Assembly (NCBI GenBank): GCA_002335385.1 | Contig: DCVK01000005.1 | Coordinates: 1-54,616 of the forward strand | Source: Candidatus Aminicenantes bacterium UBA2190 | Lineage (GTDB): Bacteria > Acidobacteriota > Aminicenantia > UBA2199 | Direction of reading: 5' to 3' | Length of the DNA stretch: 54,616 nucleotides | Part shown: positions 40,336 to 48,704 of the stretch, piece after piece | Layout: the number at the start of each line of letters is the position of its first letter | Numbering within the stretch: the first letter of the stretch is position 1 | The notes under the pieces: generated by a model | What the model was told of the DNA's origin: nothing | The model's database searches: none | What the model saw: only the letters and a program-made list of their open reading frames with translations | Translations under genes and position numbers: made by a program

Positions 40336-41075
40336 TCGTGGATGATGAACCCATGGCCCGCAAGCACCTGGCCAGGATGCTGGCCAAGGAGAAGGGCATC
40401 GAGGCCGTCTTTGAATGCCGGGACGGCCCGCATGCCCTGGAAACCATCGCCCAGGAGAAGCCCGACCTTGTGCTGCTCGACATCCAGATGCCTGAAATGG
40501 ACGGCTTTGATGTCCTGACCCGCATCCCGCCCGAATCCATGCCCGAAGTGATCTTCGTCACCGCCTATGACCGCTATGCGCTGGACGCCTTCGCCTGCCA
40601 TGCCATCGATTACCTGCTGAAACCCGTCGACATCCAGCGTTTCACCCAGGCCCTCGATCTGGCCCGGCGCCGCATCCAGGCCAATCATGGCACGGGATTG
40701 AATGCCCAGGTGGCATCGCTGATCGCGGCGCTTACGGCGAAGGAAAAGTACCCACAGCGCTTCTCCATCAAGGCCGATGGCCGCATCTTCGTCTGCAGGT
40801 GCGAGGAGATTTGCTGGTTGGAGGCCAAGGGCAAGAACGTCTGCGCCCACCTGGAAGGGAAGAATTATCTGTTCCGCGACACCCTGAACAACCTCGAGAA
40901 CCGTCTCGACCCGCAGCACTTCCTGCGCCTGCACCGCTCCTACATCGTCAACCTCGACTACGTCAAGGAGGTGCAGCGCTGGTTCAATCACGAGATGCTG
41001 GTCATCCTCAAGGATGGCACCAAGCTGCAGGTCAGCCGCAACGCCTGCGAAAAATTAAAGCAGGTGCTGTTCTGA
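40323..41075 (+). CDS. LytTR-family response regulator
   Basis: The 250 residues begin with a receiver domain (MRVVIVDDEPMARKHL; phospho-acceptor Asp53 in LVLLDIQMPEMDG; KPVD lysine near residue 101). They end with a LytTR DNA-binding domain from about residue 145: RFSIKADGRIFVCRCEEICWLEAKGKNVCAHL and LRLHRSYIVNLDYVKEV. The start lies inside the end of the pseudokinase gene with GGGAGG upstream. Target sites are unknown. A GGGGTC/GACCCC hairpin lies 10 bases after the stop. Confidence 0.94.
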   Translation: MRVVIVDDEPMARKHLARMLAKEKGIEAVFECRDGPHALETIAQEKPDLVLLDIQMPEMDGFDVLTRIPPESMPEVIFVTAYDRYALDAFACHAIDYLLKPVDIQRFTQALDLARRRIQANHGTGLNAQVASLIAALTAKEKYPQRFSIKADGRIFVCRCEEICWLEAKGKNVCAHLEGKNYLFRDTLNNLENRLDPQHFLRLHRSYIVNLDYVKEVQRWFNHEMLVILKDGTKLQVSRNACEKLKQVLF

Positions 41076-41336
41076 AATTTCTATGGGGTCGGTTTGAGAC
41101 CCCAAATCAAAAAAATCCCCCTGACAGAAAAGGACGCGGTAGCCATATGAACAGCACCCCGGAACACCGTTCACGACCCACACCGACGCCCGGCGACGGA
41201 ATCGGGCATGCCGGCGACAATTTCCAGGCGCAAGCGGTAAAATGATTCTATAACATTCGCGTGGATCTCGCCGGATCCGCTGGGCGCTGGCAACTGTCGG
41301 AGCGGCCAAACCCGATCCGGTGAAGGAGGTTATGCC

Positions 41337-42809
41337 ATGAGGTCAATGACAGTTATGCTGATCGCCGCGGTCCTGGCCGCGGGCGGCGGCCATCTCCATC
41401 CCCGCCCGACATTCCTTCCGGAGCAGGATGCGGCGCATGACGCCAGCGGCTCCCTCGAAGCCTTGATGGACCGCTACCATGAACTGGGCGAGTTCAACGG
41501 GGCGGTATTGGTGGTTCGCCAGGGGCAAACCCTGGTTAACCGTGGATTCGGTTACGCGGATTACGAAGAAAAAATCGCCAATGGACCGGAGACGAAGTTC
41601 CTGATCGGCTCGCTGACCAAGCAATTCACGGCGGTCATGATCCTGAAGCTTATCGAGATGGGGCGTCTTTCCCTGGACTCCACGCTTGCGGATGCATTGC
41701 CATATTATCGGAAGGATACGGGGGCAAGGGTCACGATCCGCCATCTGCTCGAGCACACCTCCGGGATCCCCTGTTTTACGCGAACGATGCAGGATGTCCA
41801 GGTTTGCCCAATGATCAGGGAATTTGTCATGAAATACTGCAGCCGGGACCTTGATTCCGAGCCTGGCACCCGTTTTCGCTACAACAATGGCGGTTACGTC
41901 ATCCTGGGCGCGGTCATCGAGCAGGCGACCGGCCTCTCCTATGAGGAGGCCCTGCGCCAATATGTCCTGTCTCCGCTTGGCATGAACGCGTCGGGGCTGG
42001 CGCGGAAGGGAATGTCGACGCCGCAGACGGCCAAGGGCTATCAGCGGCGCGGCGGCCGGGTGGTCCCGGCCGGCGGGGTGGACCCGTTCCTGGCTTTTTC
42101 GGCTGGAGGCATGTACTCCACCATGAACGATCTCGCGCTCTGGGAAAAAGCTTTTTACGGCGACACGCTTTTGTCTGCAAAGGTGCGCGCTCTCCTGTCT
42201 TCATCCCCCAATAACGGCTATTTCAGCGGTCTGCGCTTCAAATGGCGGCCGGTCGGACCGGATCGGGCGGAGCGGAATATCGTGTTTCACGGCGGCCGCA
42301 TCGAGGGTTTCAACAGCCTGCTCCTGCGCATTCCCCAGGACCGGATTCTCATCGTTCTCCTCAACAACACCGATTCCACCCGCCTGGAGACCATGGCCGC
42401 GGGGCTGTTGGATATCGTGTACGGTCGCGCGCCAGGCGTGCCACGCCGTTCCCTGGCGGAAGAATGCCGGGTGTCCGGGAAGGACAAGGGCATTAGGGCG
42501 GCGATCGGTGATTTGCGAGCGATGCGTCGGGAAGAGGGCGCCTTGAACGATCCCGAGCCCGAGGAGATCCAGCTCAACGCTTTTGGATATGAGCTTCTTG
42601 GGCAAAAACGAATTCCCGAAGCCCTGGCCGTCCTCACCTTTACAGTCGAGGAGTTTCCCGATTCCGCGAACGCATACGACAGCCTGGCCGAGGCGCAGGC
42701 GGTTGCCGGCTTGAGCGAGCAGGCGATCAAGAATTATGAAAAATCCCTGGCGCTGAACCCGGAGAACAGTAACGCGAAGACACAGCTTCAAAAACTGAAG
42801 AATAAATAA
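41337..42809 (+). CDS. Secreted serine beta-lactamase-like hydrolase with TPR tail
   Basis: The 490 residues start with a signal-like segment (MTVMLIAAVLAAGGG). The beta-lactamase (class C/AmpH-type) domain shows the SxxK motif (Ser92-Lys95 in IGSLTKQFTAV), YxN (Tyr182 in FRYNNGGYVILG) and FHGG as the third motif. HLLEHTSGIP is typical. The last 75 residues resemble two TPR units (AFGYELLGQKRIPEALAVLTFTVEEFP, AYDSLAEAQAVAGLSEQAIKNYEKSLAL). It may act as a peptidase or esterase on cell-wall or other peptides rather than a resistance enzyme. AAGGAGG precedes the ATG. Confidence 0.88.
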   Translation: MRSMTVMLIAAVLAAGGGHLHPRPTFLPEQDAAHDASGSLEALMDRYHELGEFNGAVLVVRQGQTLVNRGFGYADYEEKIANGPETKFLIGSLTKQFTAVMILKLIEMGRLSLDSTLADALPYYRKDTGARVTIRHLLEHTSGIPCFTRTMQDVQVCPMIREFVMKYCSRDLDSEPGTRFRYNNGGYVILGAVIEQATGLSYEEALRQYVLSPLGMNASGLARKGMSTPQTAKGYQRRGGRVVPAGGVDPFLAFSAGGMYSTMNDLALWEKAFYGDTLLSAKVRALLSSSPNNGYFSGLRFKWRPVGPDRAERNIVFHGGRIEGFNSLLLRIPQDRILIVLLNNTDSTRLETMAAGLLDIVYGRAPGVPRRSLAEECRVSGKDKGIRAAIGDLRAMRREEGALNDPEPEEIQLNAFGYELLGQKRIPEALAVLTFTVEEFPDSANAYDSLAEAQAVAGLSEQAIKNYEKSLALNPENSNAKTQLQKLKNK

Positions 42810-42827
42810 ATGAAGGGAGCAAGCAAG

Positions 42828-43970
42828 ATGAAAATGGCATTTTTTAAACGGATCGTAATCACGACGCTTGTCGCTGCTGTCCTGATCGCGGTTCACCTCT
42901 ATCCCTGTTCGACTTTTATGCTGAAAGACGGCAAGACGCTGCTCGTCGGCCATAACCTGGACGAACGCACGCATTTCCCCGGGGCCGTCTTCATCAACAA
43001 GCGGGGAGTGAGCAAGTCCTCCGTGTCCTATGCGACCTTGATGACGGGCAGATCCATCCCGGGTCCGACGCTGACCTGGACCTCCAGGTACGCATCGCTG
43101 ACCTTCAATGCCTTCGGCAGGGATTTTCCCGACGACGGCATGAACGAAGCGGGGCTTTTCGTGGGCGAGATGTCGTACCCCCCGTCCAAGTTTCCCGAGG
43201 ATCCGGCCAAGCCCAGGATATTCATCTGCCTTTGGCTCCAGCACCTTCTGGACACCTGCAAAACGGTCGACCAAGTGATCGCCTCCGCGTCGGCAATGAC
43301 CATTGACGGCTGGGGATGGCACTTTTTCGCAGCCGATCGGACGGGGGCCATGGCGGCCATCGAATTCCTCGACGGCAAGGTGGTGATCCATCGCGGCGCA
43401 AACATGCCCGTACCCGTCCTGTGCAATGAGCCGTATGATTTCGAGATGCGGCGCCGGGAGGCCTTCCTCAACTGTCCGGCAGGGGATCCCGTATCCGCTG
43501 GGGGGGAAGAGATACCGCGCTTCGTCCAGGCCGAGGACATGATCAAGCACCATGAGAAACTTGCGCCGGGTGAGCGGAAGCCGGCCGTTGACTACGCTTT
43601 CGCCATCCTGAACGCGCTGGAACGCGGCGGCACGCAGTGGTCATTCGTCTGCGACCTGAAAAAGCAGGAGGCCTGGTTCAAGACGGCAAGCACGCCCAAG
43701 GTCAAGCATGTAGCGCTGGGGAGCTTCAAGAAGGAATGCGACAAGCCGGTGAAATTCCTTGATATGAACTCGGATTTCGCAGGGAAAGCCAATGCCCGCT
43801 TTGAGTCGTATTCGATCGGAGCGAACAGGAAAATAATTGAACAGGCGCTTGCCGCCATCCTCAGGATCTCGCCCGATTTCGGGAAGAGGATCGAGCAAAT
43901 GGGGGAGACAAGGGATAGGCTCATCGCTCGCTTTGCCGCCTACCCGGAGACGACGAAATGCTCGGAGTGA
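42828..43970 (+). CDS. Secreted linear amide C-N hydrolase (choloylglycine hydrolase-like Ntn hydrolase)
   Basis: The ATG at 42828, 8 bases after GGGAG, gives 380 residues; an ATG at 42810 abutting the previous stop is possible. A hydrophobic leader (residues 5-25) is followed by YPCSTFMLKDGKTLLVGHNLD, where Cys27 would become the amino-terminal nucleophile after removal of the leader. GMNEAGLFVGEM is the second conserved loop. The family hydrolyses amides such as bile salts, penicillin V or acyl-homoserine lactones; the substrate is not evident. It is adjacent to the beta-lactamase-like gene and probably co-transcribed. Confidence 0.85.
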   Translation: MKMAFFKRIVITTLVAAVLIAVHLYPCSTFMLKDGKTLLVGHNLDERTHFPGAVFINKRGVSKSSVSYATLMTGRSIPGPTLTWTSRYASLTFNAFGRDFPDDGMNEAGLFVGEMSYPPSKFPEDPAKPRIFICLWLQHLLDTCKTVDQVIASASAMTIDGWGWHFFAADRTGAMAAIEFLDGKVVIHRGANMPVPVLCNEPYDFEMRRREAFLNCPAGDPVSAGGEEIPRFVQAEDMIKHHEKLAPGERKPAVDYAFAILNALERGGTQWSFVCDLKKQEAWFKTASTPKVKHVALGSFKKECDKPVKFLDMNSDFAGKANARFESYSIGANRKIIEQALAAILRISPDFGKRIEQMGETRDRLIARFAAYPETTKCSE

Positions 43971-44003
43971 GGGCCGCGTTGAGTTGCCGCCGCCGCGACC
44001 CCA

Positions 44004-44033
44004 TTGACAGTAAATATCGCGAAGTAGTATTAC
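44004..44033 (+). promoter_or_regulatory. Putative promoter of the flavoprotein gene
   Basis: TTGACA at 44004-44009 and TATTAC at 44028-44033 have an 18-base spacer, 22 bases before the ATG. Confidence 0.65.
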
Positions 44034-44055
44034 TGACGCGGTGGAGGCAGCGGGC

Positions 44056-44850
44056 ATGAAAGTGATCGCGTTCGTGGGCAGCGCGCGCAGGAGACATACC
44101 TGCAACGCCACCGCGCGTTTCCTGGACAACCTGCGCTCCATGGGCGATGTCGAGACGGAGATCGTCTTCCTGAGCGATTACCACCTGGAAATATGCCGCG
44201 GCTGCAAGCTGTGCACCGACAAGGGTGAGGAATTATGTCCCCTGCAGGACGACCGCGACGCGCTGCTCGCGAAACTCTTCGCCGCGGACGGCGTGGTCTT
44301 CGCCACCCCCAACTACTCCTACAACGTCTCCGGGCGGATGAAGGTTTTCCTCGACCGGCTGGCCTTCGCCCTGCACCGCCCGCGCTGCTTCGGCAAGGCG
44401 TTCACCAGCATCGTGGTCGAGGCGATCTACCGCGGCCGGGAGATCGTGAAGTACCTCGACTTCGTCGCCATGGGACTCGGTTTCAACGTCGTGAAGGGCT
44501 CGCTGGTGAAGTCGCTTGAGCCTTTGACCGAGAAAGTCCGCGCGGCCAATGAAGGGAAGATCGACCGGCAGAGCCGGAAGTTCTACGAAACCCTGGTTAA
44601 AAAGGAGCTTCCCGCCCCCTCCATTTTGAAGTTGCTCATGTTCCGCTGGGGGCGGACCAGCATGCGCTTGATGCTCGATGCAAGTTTCAGGGACTTCACC
44701 TACTACGAACAGGCCGGCTGGTGGACAGCGGATTATTTCTACCCGGTGCGGTTGGGGCCGCTGAAAAGAGCGGTCGGCAGGATGGTCGACGGCGCGGTGG
44801 CCCGCAGAATAAAAAGGCAGAATCCCCCGAAGCCCGTTGCCGGCGGCTGA
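44056..44850 (+). CDS. Iron-sulfur flavoprotein-like NAD(P)H/FMN reductase
   Basis: The ATG at 44056 after GGAGG gives 264 residues. The flavodoxin-like start MKVIAFVGSARRRHTCNATARFLDNL binds FMN phosphate. Cys47, 50, 53 and 61 form CX2CX2CX7C, the compact cluster motif of the iron-sulfur flavoprotein family. FATPNYSYNVSGRMKVFLDRL is the usual FMN-reductase segment. The last about 90 residues are an extension with aromatic and basic residues. An electron-transfer role is likely; the partner is unknown. Confidence 0.88.
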   Translation: MKVIAFVGSARRRHTCNATARFLDNLRSMGDVETEIVFLSDYHLEICRGCKLCTDKGEELCPLQDDRDALLAKLFAADGVVFATPNYSYNVSGRMKVFLDRLAFALHRPRCFGKAFTSIVVEAIYRGREIVKYLDFVAMGLGFNVVKGSLVKSLEPLTEKVRAANEGKIDRQSRKFYETLVKKELPAPSILKLLMFRWGRTSMRLMLDASFRDFTYYEQAGWWTADYFYPVRLGPLKRAVGRMVDGAVARRIKRQNPPKPVAGG

Positions 44851-45006
44851 TCAAGATGCTTCGGGAGATCCGCTGGATGCAGGTAAGCGAGCCGCAGCGG
44901 GCGAAGATATCGCCAAGCCCCCAAGGTCGCGCGCAAATATTCCGTGCGCCTGTGCCGCGGCTCGTGAAGCGGATCGGGGAGCCAGGCCATTGAAGGAGTG
45001 AGAACC

Positions 45007-45789
45007 ATGGACCCACAGAAGTTTTTCGACATCACGCACCGTGAGCATGAGGTATGCAACCCCACGAGCCTGGAAAAACTGGCGCGTCTCGTGACGCTTC
45101 TGCGCCTCCCGACGAACGCTCAGGTGGTGGACATTGCCTGCGGCAAGGGCGAGTTCCTGATTCATCTGGCGGAAGCCTATGGCGCGCGTGGCCTGGGCGT
45201 CGACATTTCCCCTTTCTATATCGCCGAAGCGCAGCGCAGGCTCAAGGCGCGGGCCGCGAGTGCTGACATCACCTTCACGCGGATGAATGGCGCGGATTTC
45301 AAGCCGGACGCGCCGCACCGCTTGGATCTGGCATCCTGTATCGGCGGCAGTTGGATCTTCGGGGGGCATGCGCATACTCTCGAAGCGTTGATCCGCATGG
45401 TGAAGCCGGGCGGATGGGTGGTCGTGGGAGAGCCCTACTGGCGGCAGGAGCCCTCAGGGGAATACCTTGAGGCGTTGGCGTGCGCGCGAGAGGACCTGGG
45501 CAGCCATGCCTCGAATGCAGAAGCCGGAGAGCAACGTGGCGCGGAACTCGTGTACGCCATCGTGAGCAGCAAGGACGACTGGGACAGGTACGAGGGCCTC
45601 CAATGGTTCGCGACAGCGGAGTACGCTCGCGCCCATCCCAGTGACCCGGACTTGGCGGAGCTGGCTGAGCGCGTGAGCAAGGCGAAGTCGGCATACCTGC
45701 GTTGGGGGCGCGACACGCTTGGTTGGGCGATCTACATGTTCAGATCGCGCTTTGCGGCCCAACAAACAGAGGAACGCGAGCCGGAATAG
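45007..45789 (+). CDS. SAM-dependent methyltransferase
   Basis: The ATG at 45007, 8 bases after GGAG, gives 260 residues; a GTG three codons earlier is less likely because it overlaps that site. The Rossmann core shows motif I QVVDIACGKGEFLIHLAEAYGARGLGVDIS, a later DLASCIGGSWIFGG, and motif IV-like LIRMVKPGGWVVVGEPYWRQEP, as in class I methyltransferases. The substrate is unknown. Position 44851-45006 upstream shows no convincing gene. Confidence 0.88.
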   Translation: MDPQKFFDITHREHEVCNPTSLEKLARLVTLLRLPTNAQVVDIACGKGEFLIHLAEAYGARGLGVDISPFYIAEAQRRLKARAASADITFTRMNGADFKPDAPHRLDLASCIGGSWIFGGHAHTLEALIRMVKPGGWVVVGEPYWRQEPSGEYLEALACAREDLGSHASNAEAGEQRGAELVYAIVSSKDDWDRYEGLQWFATAEYARAHPSDPDLAELAERVSKAKSAYLRWGRDTLGWAIYMFRSRFAAQQTEEREPE

Positions 45790-45827
45790 GCCGGCTCGCT
45801 CAATTCGCTCAATCCCCAGGGCGATTC

Positions 45828-45889
45828 GTGCCAGGTCTTACATTTCTGCTTTGCCCATAATTCATTTGTAGTAATGAAAGACCTGACAC
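45828..45889. repeat. 62-bp imperfect palindrome, REP/MITE-like
   Basis: GTGCCAGGTCTTACATT at 45828-45844 and AATGAAAGACCTGACAC at 45873-45889 are complementary at 15 of 17 positions, separated by 28 AT-rich bases. It looks like a REP-type or miniature element; no transposase gene is near. The rest of the gap 45790-46036 holds the promoter below. Confidence 0.7.
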
Positions 45890-45900
45890 CAAGTCGTTGG

Positions 45901-45929
45901 TTGAAATCATAACCACATTCATCTAGAAT
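45901..45929 (+). promoter_or_regulatory. Putative promoter of the tandem secreted-protein genes
   Basis: TTGAAA at 45901-45906 and TAGAAT at 45924-45929 have a 17-base spacer. The ATG lies 107 bases downstream, leaving a leader of about 100 nt. Confidence 0.6.
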
Positions 45930-46036
45930 CTCACCATGAGAAAACCGGCTTTTCCCTGCAGCCTGTCCGCTGCGAAGGGTTCCCCTGAAAATGCCCATGC
46001 TGGATCCATTCTTCCGGACCGCGAAGAGGAGGGATC

Positions 46037-47185
46037 ATGGAAATGAAGCTTGATCGGTTTTCGAAGAAATTCGCTTTCCTGGCATTGTTTCTGCTGTGCT
46101 CAGGTCTCTTCCGCCTTCTGCCTCACGCCGAGGCGGCCCTGCCCGCCGAGCGCATTTCCCGAGTCGAGGATCTGCTGAAGGCGGTCGAAACGATTTTTCT
46201 CCGCCCTTCCGGCGAGACGCTGAAAAACGTGAATTTTCGCGATGCCCGGCACCTGGAGAACCTGTCGGTCATGATCGGCCTTGTGCTGCGGTCCCAGATC
46301 CGCCATGTCCAGGCGGACCCGTCCCGCACGCCGCAATTCATGGAACTGCAGGGGCAAGTCATGCTCTTTCTTGCCGATCTGACGGTTTCGGGGGGTCACG
46401 CGGTATCTTCCGAGCATTACTGGAAAGAGTACGCAGCCGAGGCCCTGAACGGCAATTATATGACCTATTCGCGCACGGCCTTCAAGGTGGATCCGGACGG
46501 CATCCACGTCCCGACCCTTCTCGGTTTTCCGTCTTCCTCCCCGCTTCCCATTGATTTATCCTTGATCGGAAGGGGGGGAGGGGGGTCGGCGGCGGTCGCG
46601 CTGCTGAAAAAGGCGGGCGGCGGCCTTCAGGCCGAGAAGGACGGCGTGACGCTGCTTGGCCGGGAATATGGCGACCGGACGATCCAGCCTGTTCCCGAGG
46701 GGGCGGTGGCGCCGAATCTTTTAGGCCAGTGGCGAGGGTATATCAACAAGTTGTATCTCATCTCGCAATATCAGAAATTGGGTGATTCCCAGACCGTCAT
46801 TCACGTCTCAAAATCCGGCGACACCTATATCGGCAGGGTCATCTTCGCTCCTCCGGGTTACGAGGCATTCAAGGGGCTGGAACTTTTCCGGATGAAGATT
46901 TCGCGTGCCACCCGTTCAGCCGGCGAGGGAACCGAATTCGTCGGGCAAGTGCTGCGCGTGACGACGAGGATAGAGAACAGAACCGTGAACAATGAGACGT
47001 TTCCGCAAATGAAAATCACCGGGACCCGCTGGGTCAACGCCGACATGGGGTATTCCCCGAAAGGCGGGTATTTGCGGGTGAGTTCTTTCAACAGCGGCGA
47101 TCAGTCGGGAATGTCGTACACGTATCGGCGAACGGTGGAGGAAGCCAAAAACACCAACAACCTTGGAGTCGGGCTTTGCTTTTGA
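46037..47185 (+). CDS. Secreted protein, tandem paralogue 1, unknown family
   Basis: The ATG at 46037 after AGGAGGGATC gives 382 residues with a signal peptide (FAFLALFLLCSGLFRLLPHAEA). Residues about 60-145 contain ARHLENLSVMIGLVLRSQIRHV, which matches the corresponding part of the next gene. A glycine-rich segment (GRGGGGSAAVALL) precedes a C-terminal beta domain: LLGQWRGYINKLYLISQYQK, VIHVSKSGDTYIGRVIFAP, GYEAFKGLELFRMKIS. No known motif. It is followed after 36 bases by its paralogue; they probably act together outside the cytoplasm. Confidence 0.75.
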   Translation: MEMKLDRFSKKFAFLALFLLCSGLFRLLPHAEAALPAERISRVEDLLKAVETIFLRPSGETLKNVNFRDARHLENLSVMIGLVLRSQIRHVQADPSRTPQFMELQGQVMLFLADLTVSGGHAVSSEHYWKEYAAEALNGNYMTYSRTAFKVDPDGIHVPTLLGFPSSSPLPIDLSLIGRGGGGSAAVALLKKAGGGLQAEKDGVTLLGREYGDRTIQPVPEGAVAPNLLGQWRGYINKLYLISQYQKLGDSQTVIHVSKSGDTYIGRVIFAPPGYEAFKGLELFRMKISRATRSAGEGTEFVGQVLRVTTRIENRTVNNETFPQMKITGTRWVNADMGYSPKGGYLRVSSFNSGDQSGMSYTYRRTVEEAKNTNNLGVGLCF

Positions 47186-47221
47186 AGGAGAAGGATTCAT
47201 GTCAATGAAAGGGGATGTGTC

Positions 47222-48574
47222 ATGAAATTCAGAAGTGTTGCATTGGCGGTCATTTATTGCGGACTTTTCTTTTTTGTTTCCTCCACGATGATTTACCCGT
47301 TGCCTCCTCGGGAGAATGTTTCCGTATCTCCTTCGACCGGGATAGCGGAGTTGGATGCCCTGCTCTTTTGGGCGGAAAAAACGTATTTTCTTCCGAATCA
47401 AATCTCCCTAAAAGACGTGGACCCTCAAAAAAAACATCATCTCGAAAACCTTGCGGTCATGCTGGGCGCGGTTCTTCAGAGCCAAAAAAAGCATCTCGCC
47501 CGTGGGCCCCAATACCAGCAGGCCTATACGAAGCTGGAGATTTCCCTGATGGCCTATCTTGCTGCGCGGACAAGCCGCCTCGAAGATCCGGAGGACTGGC
47601 GGCGCCTCTGGAGCGAATTCGCCTTGAAAGGGGCCGCCGGAGAGCTCAACGAAGACATCAAAAAGAGAAGTCATGTAGACCCCGCCCAGACGAATATCCC
47701 GTTGTTGCTGGCTCCCTCTCCGGAAGAGAGAAGCCCTTTGTCCCTCATGGATGAAGCCTATTCCCCGGCCCCGGGTCCGGAAGAATCGGCTGTATATGGT
47801 CATGGCGATATGGGAGAGGAATGGAGAAAGCTCGCGTTCAAAACAGGGAGGGACGATGCGCCCTCCCAAGACAAGCTGCGGCAGCGGCAGGAAGAAATCG
47901 AAATGGAGATCGAGGAGCATGAGGGCTTGATCGGAGATGAACATCTGCTGTTCGCGAATTGGGGGCCCATTTTACGCCCCGTGGCTCTGGGAACGTTCGT
48001 CCATCAGCTTCTGGACATGAGACTGCGGGGCGTTCAGAAAGACGTGATCATGGATTTTGTGTCTGAAGTTCTGCGGCAGACGATCGAATACCGCCGCACG
48101 GTGAGGGAACGGGTCATCCCGGATCTGCGAAGGGAATTGCGGCAGGTCCGGGAGGGGCGGCAGGGGGCGGCGGCGCCTGGAGTGCGCCATGAAGGAGGCG
48201 GAACCGTGAATCCACAAGACGATCCGGAGGATAACGTCCCCTGGCATGTCGTTTCCGAAGCGGACAGGATCATCAGCGGCCATTGGATCCTAACGTTGAA
48301 CGGAAAGGAATCCATCATCTACGTGACCTTGGAGGATAAGAAAAGTGCAGCATTCAAGGGGATTCTGACGCTCGACCGGCTTCAGTATTTTACGGTGGGG
48401 GACACCATTTTCAGGGTCTTTCCCCAGCCGGGGGACGCCGCGGTTTTTGAGGGAACGGAATTCGGCTATGATGCCGTGGGCGCAAAGAGGGAAGCCCTGC
48501 TGAAGCTTGAAGTGCGGTCGGGAAAAATGACCTACGATAACGGGGAGCAGGAACTCAAGTTGCACAAGCGCTGA
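47222..48574 (+). CDS. Secreted protein, tandem paralogue 2, unknown family
   Basis: 450 residues with a short signal peptide (VALAVIYCGLFFFVSSTMIYP). LKDVDPQKKHHLENLAVMLGAVLQSQKKHL aligns with the first paralogue, and the C-terminal SGHWILTLNGKESIIYVTLEDKKSAAFKGILTLDRLQYFTVGDTIFRV parallels its last domain. Between them lies a charged helical region of about 150 residues (DKLRQRQEEIEMEIEEHEGL; RRTVRERVIPDLRRELRQVREG) that the first lacks. Function is unknown; a coiled-coil insertion in a shared two-domain frame is the simplest reading. Confidence 0.75.
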   Translation: MKFRSVALAVIYCGLFFFVSSTMIYPLPPRENVSVSPSTGIAELDALLFWAEKTYFLPNQISLKDVDPQKKHHLENLAVMLGAVLQSQKKHLARGPQYQQAYTKLEISLMAYLAARTSRLEDPEDWRRLWSEFALKGAAGELNEDIKKRSHVDPAQTNIPLLLAPSPEERSPLSLMDEAYSPAPGPEESAVYGHGDMGEEWRKLAFKTGRDDAPSQDKLRQRQEEIEMEIEEHEGLIGDEHLLFANWGPILRPVALGTFVHQLLDMRLRGVQKDVIMDFVSEVLRQTIEYRRTVRERVIPDLRRELRQVREGRQGAAAPGVRHEGGGTVNPQDDPEDNVPWHVVSEADRIISGHWILTLNGKESIIYVTLEDKKSAAFKGILTLDRLQYFTVGDTIFRVFPQPGDAAVFEGTEFGYDAVGAKREALLKLEVRSGKMTYDNGEQELKLHKR

Positions 48575-48704
48575 GTCCGATCATCGCGTGATTTGCCGCG
48601 ATCGGCAGAGGATTGCCGACAGGAATCAGCGACAGCGGCGGGCGGACCGTTGTTGTTTGGGTATGCATTTCTGAGATATTCCGGATCTGAGGCAGCCAAA
48701 TCCC

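Noticed and set aside
41085..41103. GGGGTC/GACCCC hairpin after the LytTR gene as an intrinsic terminator
   Set aside because: Followed by an A-rich tract, not a T run on the coding strand; the stem is only 6 bp.
44856..44993. 45-residue frame between the flavoprotein and methyltransferase genes
   Set aside because: No ribosome binding site, no family resemblance; could be chance.
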